Shown piece by piece: positions 1 to 5,651 of a stretch of 7,139 nucleotides of DNA. How positions within the stretch are numbered: position 1 is the first letter of the stretch; each line of letters opens with the position of its first letter. Position numbers and translations under genes: made by a program. Where the stretch lies: the NCBI GenBank assembly GCA_902496775.1, contig CABVCF010000089.1, positions 1 through 7,139 of the forward strand, in the 5' to 3' direction. Under the pieces are notes generated by a model. The model saw only the letters and a program-made list of their open reading frames with translations. It did no database searches and had not been told where the DNA came from. The stretch comes from an uncultured Collinsella sp. (GTDB lineage Bacteria > Actinomycetota > Coriobacteriia > Coriobacteriales > Coriobacteriaceae).

Positions 1-888
1 GGCGATGAGCTTCATCTTCTCCATCATGACCAGATTCTGGTCGATGGCCTCGTTGACCTCGCCATAGACCGGTGCGAGCTCATGCTGGCAGGGAGCAACC
101 TCGTTGTGCTTGGTCTTGGCGGGAATGCCAAGCGCCCACAGCTCATCGTCCAGGTCCTTCATGTAGGCCGAGACGGTGGGGCGGATAGCGCCAAAGTAGT
201 GCTCCTCGAGCTCCTGGCCCTTGCAGGGAGCAGCACCAAAGAGGGTGCGGCCGGTGATGACCAGGTCCTTGCGCTTGCGATAGGCGTCCTTCTTGATCAG
301 GAAGTACTCCTGCTCGTCGCCCACGGAAGGAACGACCTTCTTGGGGGTCTTGCCAAACAGCGCCAAAACGCGCTTAGACTCACGCGAGAGCGCGGTCATG
401 GAACGCAGCAGCGGGGTCTTCTTGTCCAGGGCCTCGCCCGTGTAGGAGCAGAAAGCCGTGGGGATGCACAGGACATCGTCCTTGATAAAGGCGGGGCTAG
501 TGGGATCCCAAGCGGTGTAGCCACGGGCCTCGAAGGTAGCGCGCAGGCCGCCGTTGGGGAAGCTCGAGGCATCGGGCTCGCCCTGGATGAGGTTCTTGCC
601 CGTAAACTTGGTAATGGCGGTGCCGTCGTGGTTGGGCTCCAGGAAGCTGTCGTGCTTCTCGGAAGTAATACCCGAAAGCGGCTGGAACCAGTGCGCGTAG
701 TGCGTCGCGCCCTTGGAGATGGCCCAGACCTTCATGGCGTGGGCAACGGCGTTGGCCACATCCAGGTCGAGCGGCTCACCGCCCTCGAGGGTTGCAGCAA
801 GGCGCTTCCAAATGTCCTTGGGGAGGTAGTCCTTCATGACTTCCTCAGAGAACACCATGGTCCCGAAGCGGTCAGTAAGATCGGCCAT
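1..888 (-). CDS. glnN: Glutamine synthetase, type III (GSIII), N-terminal 296 residues; 3' end outside window
   Basis: Cytoplasmic enzyme that makes glutamine from glutamate, ammonia and ATP. Reading the minus strand from the ATG at 888-886 gives an open frame to the window edge with no stop. Visible family hallmarks are the GSIII-specific N-terminal region (WFQPLSGITSEKHDSF, about residues 67-82), the GS active-site strand VGDEQEYFL (residues 189-197, with E192 and E194 as likely metal ligands), and the GSIII signature KHNEVAPCQHELAP (residues 260-273). GSIII proteins are usually about 700 residues, so roughly 40% is present. The start is supported by an AAGGGAG ribosome binding site at 895-901, six bases from the ATG. 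The gene is transcribed divergently from metF across a 426-base spacer that contains a GlnR-like array. Family assignment is very secure; the symbol glnN is the common name for type III enzymes (glnA is also used). Confidence 0.96.
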   Translation of the reverse strand, partial: MADLTDRFGTMVFSEEVMKDYLPKDIWKRLAATLEGGEPLDLDVANAVAHAMKVWAISKGATHYAHWFQPLSGITSEKHDSFLEPNHDGTAITKFTGKNLIQGEPDASSFPNGGLRATFEARGYTAWDPTSPAFIKDDVLCIPTAFCSYTGEALDKKTPLLRSMTALSRESKRVLALFGKTPKKVVPSVGDEQEYFLIKKDAYRKRKDLVITGRTLFGAAPCKGQELEEHYFGAIRPTVSAYMKDLDDELWALGIPAKTKHNEVAPCQHELAPVYGEVNEAIDQNLVMMEKMKLIA

Positions 889-909
889 ACGGAACTCCCT
901 TCGTATCGG

Positions 910-928
910 CACCGCGTGAGAAGCGGTG
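910..928 (-). other. Small hairpin in the glnN leader
   Basis: CACCGC (910-915) and GCGGTG (923-928) form a perfect six-base stem with a seven-base loop, and a G-T wobble can extend it. In the glnN transcript it would lie nine bases upstream of the AAGGGAG ribosome binding site. It could influence initiation or mRNA stability. A role is inference only, because six-base stems arise by chance fairly often. Confidence 0.4.
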
Positions 929-943
929 TTGATTACTAACGAA

Positions 944-963
944 CGAGTCATAGCTTAGACTCG
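944..963 (-). repeat. Inverted repeat CGAGTC-n8-GACTCG upstream of glnN
   Basis: CGAGTC (944-949) and GACTCG (958-963) are perfect six-base arms around an eight-base AT-rich centre. The repeat lies between the GlnR-like array and the glnN start, where a promoter would be expected. It could be a second operator or a leader stem. The evidence is only the symmetry. Confidence 0.35.
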
Positions 964-967
964 CCGT

Positions 968-1005
968 GTTTCCGCGACATTACCGTTATGTTGCTGTCGC
1001 GAAAC
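968..1005 (-). promoter_or_regulatory. Candidate GlnR-type nitrogen operator of glnN
   Basis: Read on the minus strand, the site is GTTTC-n6-GCAAC-n6-GTAAT-n6-GAAAC, with all three spacers exactly six bases. The known actinobacterial GlnR operator is gTnAC-n6-GaAAC-n6-gTnAC-n6-GAAAC. The site matches 15 of the 18 fixed positions in the same spacing, and in the orientation of glnN, 80-117 bases upstream of its start codon. The sequence is also an imperfect dyad (GCGACA at 974-979 against TGTCGC at 995-1000, and ACAT-n-AC-n-GT-n-ATGT at 977-991). The pattern and position are seen directly. Binding by an OmpR-family GlnR is inference, since no glnR gene is in the window. Confidence 0.5.
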
Positions 1006-1124
1006 CAATCAATGAGGTTACCCTATCGAGGCGGCGTTGCCACCCTCAACAGCCAATCAACTGTATAAATAGCAGACCTCTCCCCATGGTTTAAGGGTAG
1101 TCAATTTGGGATGGAGCTCTATTA

Positions 1125-1150
1125 ACTGGTATTTTGCATCAGATACCAGT
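1125..1150 (+). promoter_or_regulatory. Perfect palindrome ACTGGTAT-n10-ATACCAGT, candidate operator upstream of metF
   Basis: Two perfect eight-base arms (1125-1132 and 1143-1150) flank a ten-base centre. The dyad ends just before a TATAGT -10-like hexamer at 1154-1159, so a bound protein would cover the expected -35 region. A further TGGTAT half-site occurs at 1217-1222. The layout suggests a repressor site for the met operon. An RNA stem in a longer transcript is the alternative. The regulator is unknown. Confidence 0.5.
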
Positions 1151-1153
1151 CTT

Positions 1154-1159
1154 TATAGT
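1154..1159 (+). promoter_or_regulatory. Possible -10 element of the metF operon
   Basis: TATAGT matches five of six bases of the TATAAT consensus. It lies 155 bases upstream of the metF start, immediately after the 1125-1150 palindrome. No good -35 is seen: TTTGCA at 1133-1138 has only a 15-base spacer. If it is real, the transcript has a leader of about 150 bases. A second candidate with an extended TG motif (TGTTATAGA) lies at 1181-1189. Confidence 0.3.
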
Positions 1160-1301
1160 CCGTGCCCAGATTAGCCGCTCTGTTATAGATAAAGCCGATA
1201 GCAAGGCATCTTTGATTGGTATCCTCAAATAGCGAGTGAAACTCCACCGTGACACAGTGGTGCTGTAGAATCCTTACAACACATCACACTATTACGTATC
1301 T

Positions 1302-1308
1302 AGAGGAG
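1302..1308 (+). promoter_or_regulatory. metF: Ribosome binding site that fixes the metF start
   Basis: AGAGGAG lies six bases upstream of the ATG at 1315. The frame stays open back to a GTG at 1249, but that codon has no purine-rich site before it. The 22 extra residues it would add are not MetF-like, so the start is placed at 1315. Confidence 0.85.
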
Positions 1309-1314
1309 CACGAT

Positions 1315-2187
1315 ATGCGCGTCGACGAGGTTTTTAAGCAGGCAGCATCCCAGGGCACCGCACCCGTTTCGTTTGAGATGTTCCCGCCCAAGGGCGAGCT
1401 GACCCTCGACACGGCTCGCGAAGTGGCAGGCAATCTGTGCAAGCTTTCGCCGAGCTTTGTCTCGGTCACCTGCTCGGCCGGCGGCTCGGGCAACGGTGCC
1501 GCCACCGCCCCCATCGCGCATATGATTACGAGCGAATTCGACACGCCCTCGGTGGCACACCTTACCTGCGTGGGCCGCTCGCACGCCGATATCGCCGCCA
1601 AGATCGACGAGTATCGCACCGCCGGCGTGGAAAACATCCTGGCCCTGCGTGGCGATCTTCCCGCTGGCGCGACCGAGGACGACAAGCCCGCCTCGGACTA
1701 CGCCTACGCCCGCGACCTCATCCCCGAGCTCGTCGACGCCGGCTTTTGCGTGGGCGCCGCAGCCTACCCCGAGGGCCACATTGCCTGTGAGGATCTCAAC
1801 CTCTCGGTCGAACACCTCAAGCAAAAGCAGGACGCCGGCGCGAGCTTCTTTGTGACGCAGCTCTTCTTTGATAACGAGTGCTTCTACCGTTTTCGCGAGC
1901 TTGCCGACAAGGCCGGCATCACCGTGCCCATTACCGCGGGCATCATGCCGTTTATGGGCAAGTCACAGATCAGCCGCATGGTCTTTATGTGCGGCGCTTC
2001 GCTGCCCTCCCCCGTCATCAAGATCCTCGCCAAGTACGAGAATGACCCCGAGAGCCTGCAGGCAGCTGGTGTAGATTATGCAGCCCGCCAGCTTTGCGAC
2101 CTCAAGGAGCACGGCGCTGACGGCCTGCACTTGTACACTATGAACCGTCCTGCGATCGCCGCGACCATTATGGAGCGCCTGGGGTAA
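1315..2187 (+). CDS. metF: 5,10-methylenetetrahydrofolate reductase
   Basis: Cytoplasmic flavoenzyme that reduces 5,10-methylene-THF to 5-methyl-THF, the methyl donor for the MetH encoded two genes downstream. The 290-residue product has the length of a bacterial MetF catalytic barrel. Recognisable segments are FEMFPPKGE (residues 20-28, E21 corresponding to the catalytic Glu28 of E. coli), NILALRGD (107-114, D114 corresponding to Asp120), AAYPEGH (149-155, FAD/folate site region), and FFVTQLFFD (178-186, Q182 corresponding to Gln183). The C-terminus LHLYTMNRP (271-279) is also typical. Its TAA stop shares one base with the ATG of the next gene, which suggests translational coupling. No MetV-type partner gene is adjacent, and the electron donor cannot be told from sequence. 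Confidence 0.96.
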   Translation: MRVDEVFKQAASQGTAPVSFEMFPPKGELTLDTAREVAGNLCKLSPSFVSVTCSAGGSGNGAATAPIAHMITSEFDTPSVAHLTCVGRSHADIAAKIDEYRTAGVENILALRGDLPAGATEDDKPASDYAYARDLIPELVDAGFCVGAAAYPEGHIACEDLNLSVEHLKQKQDAGASFFVTQLFFDNECFYRFRELADKAGITVPITAGIMPFMGKSQISRMVFMCGASLPSPVIKILAKYENDPESLQAAGVDYAARQLCDLKEHGADGLHLYTMNRPAIAATIMERLG

Positions 2188-2975
2188 TGGAAAAACCGCA
2201 CATCGATACAACCGCTATCGAAGTGCCGGCCGACCTTGCGTCGCCGGCGCTTTACCGTGTCGATGCTGCGCACCATCCCCGTGTCGACCGTGCCGAGATG
2301 CTGCGGTATCTGGGTTACGGCGGCCAGCAGATTGAGCCCGAGCTGTCGCAGCGTATTGAGCTTGTGGTCGAGCGTCTGGAATTGGACATTGAGCCCCGTG
2401 GCGTGCGCCGCGTGTTTGCCGTCGATGCCACGGGTGTGGACGAGCAGGGAGAACCTTGCATCCGTCTGGTCGGCACCAATGTTGAGCTGCGCGGTCGTGA
2501 TATCTATCGTCATCTTAAGGACGCCCGCTTTGCCGCGCTCATGGCATGCACCCTCGGCATGGACGCCGAGCGTCGCCTGCGCACCACGGGAGCCCAACAT
2601 CCCCTGGAGGGCGCCGTGCTCGACGCCGCGTGCTCCGCTTACGTGGAAGCCGCCGTCGAGCAGATGGACCAGCAGGTCAAGGCTGCGGCCGCCGCACACG
2701 GACTCGCCGGCAACTGGCGCTTCAGTCCCGGCTATGGCGACTGCCCGCTCTCGGCCCAGCGCTCGATCGTCAATGCGCTCAACGCCACGCGGCTCATCGG
2801 GCTTACCGTCACACCCACCAGCCTGCTCATGCCCACCAAAAGCGTGACCGCGGTGATCGGCCTATTCGACGGCGAGGTCCACGACGCCCAGAGCCGCCCC
2901 ACCTGCAATATCTGCCGCATGCGCGAACACTGCCGCTTCCGCGCCGCCCACACCACCTGCTATTCCAGCCATTAG
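2187..2975 (+). CDS. Stand-alone methionine synthase reactivation (AdoMet-binding) protein
   Basis: The 262-residue product resembles the C-terminal activation domain of cobalamin-dependent methionine synthase, here as a separate protein. In large MetH enzymes that domain binds S-adenosylmethionine and drives reductive remethylation of inactive cob(II)alamin. The diagnostic motif is RFSPGYGDCP (residues 178-187). It aligns with the E. coli AdoMet-binding R-x-A-P-G-Y-P-A-C-P segment, R178 and Y183 matching R1134 and Y1139. A second family segment is LLMPTKSVTAVIG (213-225). The C-terminus has four cysteines, C240-x2-C243-x5-C249-x8-C258, absent from the E. coli domain and suggestive of a metal or Fe-S site (inference). 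The start overlaps the metF stop by one base, and metH begins nine bases downstream. Stand-alone proteins of this kind are known, for example Thermotoga maritima TM0269. The neighbouring MetH lacks exactly this domain, which supports the call. Confidence 0.9.
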   Translation: MEKPHIDTTAIEVPADLASPALYRVDAAHHPRVDRAEMLRYLGYGGQQIEPELSQRIELVVERLELDIEPRGVRRVFAVDATGVDEQGEPCIRLVGTNVELRGRDIYRHLKDARFAALMACTLGMDAERRLRTTGAQHPLEGAVLDAACSAYVEAAVEQMDQQVKAAAAAHGLAGNWRFSPGYGDCPLSAQRSIVNALNATRLIGLTVTPTSLLMPTKSVTAVIGLFDGEVHDAQSRPTCNICRMREHCRFRAAHTTCYSSH

Positions 2976-2984
2976 GAGCCCCCG

Positions 2985-5543
2985 ATGTTTACTCCGCTTA
3001 TCACTCATGATTCTGACGGCACTGCATTGGCGGCGCCCGTTGATGCCGCACGTCGCAACGGTGCCACGTACAAGACGCGCACGATCGACGACCTGCGCAT
3101 TAAGGACGATCGCCTGCGTGCGGCCATCGAGGGCACGGGACACCTGCTGTTCGACGGCGGCATGGGCACCATGTTGCAGGCCGCTGGCATGAAGGCGGGC
3201 GCCTTGCCCGAGCTGCTCAACTTTGATGAGCCCCAGGTTATCACCGATATCCAACGTCAATATGTCGAGGCCGGCTGCGACGTGATCACCGCCAACACCT
3301 TTGGCGCCAATGCCCACAAGCTCGACGGCGCCGCCACCGTGGCAGATGTCTTTGCCGCCGCTGTCGCCTGCGCCCGCGCGGCTGGTGCCCGCTACGTCGC
3401 CGGTGACATCGGCCCCATCGGCGCACTGCTTCGTCCCTTAGGCACCCTCAGCTTCGACGAGGCCTATGACCTCTTTGCCGAGGAAGTGCGCGCCGGCGTC
3501 GCCGCGGGCGTGGACCTCTTTATTATCGAGACCATGACCGACCTGGCCGAGATCAAGGCGGCGGTCCTCGCCTGCCGCGAGAACTCCGACCTGCCCGTCT
3601 TTGCCACCATGACCTTTGAGGAAGACGGCCGTACCTTCCTGGGCACGAGTCCCGAGGTCGCCGCCATCACGCTCGACGCCATCGGTGCCGACGTTTTGGG
3701 CATCAACTGCAGCCAAGGACCGGCCGAGCTCCGAGGACTCGCCGCACGTATGCTCACCGTTACCGACAAGCCCGTTATGGTGCAGGCCAATGCAGGACTC
3801 CCCCATGTGGACGACGACGGCAACACCGTCTTTGATATCCAGGCCCCCGAATACGCCGAGGCCGTCGCCGGCATGATCGCCGACGGCGTGAGCGTCGTGG
3901 GCGGTTGCTGCGGAACCACGCCGGCGCACATGGCGGCCTTGCGCACGCTTATCGACAACCACACGCCCAGCCCGCGCCACCGCAAGCCCAGCATGTCGGT
4001 CACAAGCGCCCAGACCGTGGTGGACCTTCCCTGCGACGGCCACAAGATCGCCGTCATCGGCGAGCGCATCAACCCCACCGGCAAAAAGCGCCTGCAGCAG
4101 GCCCTGCGCGACGGCGATCTGGACTACGTCGTGAGCCAGGGCATCAGCCAGCAGGAACAGGGCGCCGATATCCTGGACGTCAACGTCGGCCTGCCCGAGA
4201 TCGACGAGGTCAAGATCATCCAACAGGCGACCGAACAGCTCCAGGGCTCCACGCTGTTGCCGCTGCAGATCGACTCCACCGATCCCGCCGCTGTCGAGGC
4301 CGCCGTGCGCCGCTACGCCGGCAAGCCCATCATCAACTCGGTCAATGGCAAGCAGCAGATCATGGATGAGATCTTTCCGCTGGTCGCCCACTACGGCACC
4401 AACGTTGTCGGCCTTACGCTCGACGAAGGCGGCATCCCCGATACCGCCGAGGCTCGCTTCGCCATCGCCGAGCACATCGTGGCCGAGGCTGCCCGCTACG
4501 GCATCGGACCGGACCGCATCCTCATCGACTGCCTGGTCATGACCGCCTCGACCAATCAACGCCAGGCCGAGCAGATCCTGCGCGCCATGTCCCTGTGCAA
4601 GGAGCGCCTGGGCGTCAAATGTGCGCTCGGCGTGTCGAACATCAGCTTTGGCCTGCCTGCCCGCCCGCTGCTGGGCTCGGTCTTTTTGGCTGCCGCCTTC
4701 GGCGCGGGCCTGGACGCCCCCATCATGAACCCGGGTTCCAAGCGCTTTATGGATACCGTCTACAGCTATCGCGTGTTGAGCGTTGAGGACGAGGGCTCGA
4801 CCGGATACATCGAGCGCTATGCCGGCTGGACCGATCCGTACAAGATCGCCGCCAACCCGGCAGCTGCTCAGGCAGTATCGACCGACGCTGTGCCCGCTGC
4901 TGGCACCGCCGGCACCGACGGCAACGACGACCCGATTCGTCGCATGGTCGTCTCGGGCCGCAAAGGCGAGATCGCTGCCGAGACCGAGCGTCTGCTGGCA
5001 GATCACGACGCCATGGACCTCATCAACAATCACTTTATCCCCGCCCTCGATGAGGTTGGCGTCCTCTTTGACCAGGGCAAGTTCTTCTTGCCGCAGCTTA
5101 TGGCCTCGGCCGAGGCAGCACGTGTTGGTTTTGACACCATCAAGCGCCTGATGCCCGCCGGCGAGATTGCCGATAAGGGTAAGATCTGCGTGGCCACCGT
5201 CAAGGGCGATATCCACGACATCGGTAAGAACATCGTCAAAATGCTGCTCGACAACTACGGCTATACCGTCTTTGACCTGGGCCGCGACGTCGATCCGCAG
5301 GAGGTACTCAAGACCGTCAAGGAGCGCGATATCAAACTCGTCGGCCTCTCGGCGCTTATGACTACCACGGTCGTCGCCATGGAGGAGACCATCAAGCTGC
5401 TTCATACCGAGGTGCCGGGCGTCAAGATCATCGTAGGCGGCGCCGTACTCACCCCCGAATACGCCAAGCAGATCGGCGCGGACTACTACGCCAAGGACGC
5501 CGCCGAAAGCGCTCGTATCGCCGAAGAGGTCTTTGGGCAGTAA
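2985..5543 (+). CDS. metH: Cobalamin-dependent methionine synthase without activation domain
   Basis: Transfers the methyl group of 5-methyl-THF through methylcobalamin to homocysteine, giving methionine and THF. The product has 852 residues against about 1,227 in E. coli. Domains in order: homocysteine/zinc barrel (about 50-325) beginning LLFDGGMGT, with zinc ligands C242 (in INCSQGP), C308 and C309 (in GGCCGTTP); pterin-binding barrel (about 350-620) with GERINPTG at 359-366; cobalamin cap four-helix domain (about 648-735); and B12-binding Rossmann domain (about 735-852) with the base-off motif D742-x-H744-x2-G747, S789-x-L791 and G818-G819. H744 is the predicted lower cobalt ligand. The protein ends right after the B12 domain. 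About 35 extra N-terminal residues precede the family's usual start, and an Ala/Thr/Asp-rich linker (about 623-648) separates pterin and cap domains. AGGAG at 2974-2978 overlaps the previous stop and supports the start. Confidence 0.97.
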   Translation: MFTPLITHDSDGTALAAPVDAARRNGATYKTRTIDDLRIKDDRLRAAIEGTGHLLFDGGMGTMLQAAGMKAGALPELLNFDEPQVITDIQRQYVEAGCDVITANTFGANAHKLDGAATVADVFAAAVACARAAGARYVAGDIGPIGALLRPLGTLSFDEAYDLFAEEVRAGVAAGVDLFIIETMTDLAEIKAAVLACRENSDLPVFATMTFEEDGRTFLGTSPEVAAITLDAIGADVLGINCSQGPAELRGLAARMLTVTDKPVMVQANAGLPHVDDDGNTVFDIQAPEYAEAVAGMIADGVSVVGGCCGTTPAHMAALRTLIDNHTPSPRHRKPSMSVTSAQTVVDLPCDGHKIAVIGERINPTGKKRLQQALRDGDLDYVVSQGISQQEQGADILDVNVGLPEIDEVKIIQQATEQLQGSTLLPLQIDSTDPAAVEAAVRRYAGKPIINSVNGKQQIMDEIFPLVAHYGTNVVGLTLDEGGIPDTAEARFAIAEHIVAEAARYGIGPDRILIDCLVMTASTNQRQAEQILRAMSLCKERLGVKCALGVSNISFGLPARPLLGSVFLAAAFGAGLDAPIMNPGSKRFMDTVYSYRVLSVEDEGSTGYIERYAGWTDPYKIAANPAAAQAVSTDAVPAAGTAGTDGNDDPIRRMVVSGRKGEIAAETERLLADHDAMDLINNHFIPALDEVGVLFDQGKFFLPQLMASAEAARVGFDTIKRLMPAGEIADKGKICVATVKGDIHDIGKNIVKMLLDNYGYTVFDLGRDVDPQEVLKTVKERDIKLVGLSALMTTTVVAMEETIKLLHTEVPGVKIIVGGAVLTPEYAKQIGADYYAKDAAESARIAEEVFGQ

Positions 5544-5568
5544 CACAACGGAAACAACCGAGCACCAA

Positions 5569-5606
5569 AACGTGCCGCATGCGCCACTTGGCACGTGCGG
5601 CACGTT
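5569..5606 (+). repeat. Strong inverted repeat between metH and the UPF0210 gene
   Basis: AACGTGCCGCA (5569-5579) and TGCGGCACGTT (5596-5606) are perfect eleven-base arms around 16 bases, and most of the interior can also pair (GCC at 5583-5585 with GGC at 5590-5592). It begins 26 bases after the metH stop. As RNA it is a stable stem that could end the met transcript, but it lacks the U-run of an intrinsic terminator on the plus strand. As DNA it overlaps a TTGGCA -35-like element and could be an operator for the next gene. Confidence 0.6.
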
Positions 5607-5618
5607 AGAATAGATAAG
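5588..5618 (+). promoter_or_regulatory. Weak candidate promoter for the UPF0210 gene
   Basis: TTGGCA (5588-5593, five of six bases of TTGACA) is followed after 17 bases by TAGATA (5611-5616) and after 19 bases by GATAAG (5613-5618). A better -10, TAGAAT at 5606-5611, is only 12 bases away. A promoter here would free the gene from the met operon, and its -35 lies inside the inverted repeat at 5569-5606. The spacing is imperfect, so this is tentative. Confidence 0.3.
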
Positions 5619-5639
5619 ACTATGCTCGTTTTGGCAGAT

Positions 5640-5644
5640 AGGAG
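5640..5644 (+). promoter_or_regulatory. Ribosome binding site that fixes the UPF0210 start
   Basis: AGGAG lies seven bases before the ATG at 5652. The frame stays open back to a GTG at 5595, but that codon sits inside the inverted repeat, has no ribosome binding site, and would add 19 residues unlike the family. The start at 5652 gives the usual family length. Confidence 0.85.
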
Positions 5645-5651
5645 CGCAAGG

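Larger units (their letters stand above)
1005..1219. repeat. Three copies of the 8-mer CCAATCAA / TTGATTGG
   Basis: CCAATCAA occurs at 1005-1012 and 1053-1060, and its reverse complement TTGATTGG at 1212-1219. Two copies therefore point toward glnN and one toward metF. The first copy abuts the GlnR-like array. Three exact copies of one 8-mer in 426 bases is unusual. They may be half-sites for one regulator, but no extended symmetry joins them. Confidence 0.4.
889..1314. promoter_or_regulatory. Divergent intergenic region between glnN and metF
   Basis: This 426-base gene-free stretch is clearly more AT-rich than its neighbours and must hold the start signals for both divergent transcripts. 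I see no convincing protein-coding frame and no match to the conserved boxes of SAM-I, cobalamin or THF riboswitches that I could recognise by eye. It contains several inverted repeats (910-928, 944-963, 968-1005, 1125-1150) and three copies of an 8-mer, listed separately. Sigma-70-like -10 hexamers occur at several places (for example TATAAA at 1064-1069 and TATAGT at 1154-1159), but none has a well-spaced consensus -35. Exact promoters are therefore unresolved. Confidence 0.75.

Noticed and set aside
82..939. A 285-codon open frame on the plus strand at the left end.
   Set aside because: It is the codon-aligned antisense shadow of the type III glutamine synthetase, whose minus-strand frame is unmistakable and has a proper ribosome binding site.
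1249..1314. An upstream GTG start that would lengthen MetF by 22 residues.
   Set aside because: There is no ribosome binding site before it, the added residues are unlike MetF, and a good AGAGGAG site precedes the ATG at 1315.
1081..1314. A SAM, cobalamin or THF riboswitch in the metF leader.
   Set aside because: A long leader before a methionine operon invites this, but I could not find the conserved core boxes of these classes by eye. An Rfam scan would be decisive.
5595..5651. An upstream GTG start that would lengthen the UPF0210 protein by 19 residues.
   Set aside because: The codon lies inside the inverted repeat, has no ribosome binding site, and the family normally begins at the ATG at 5652.
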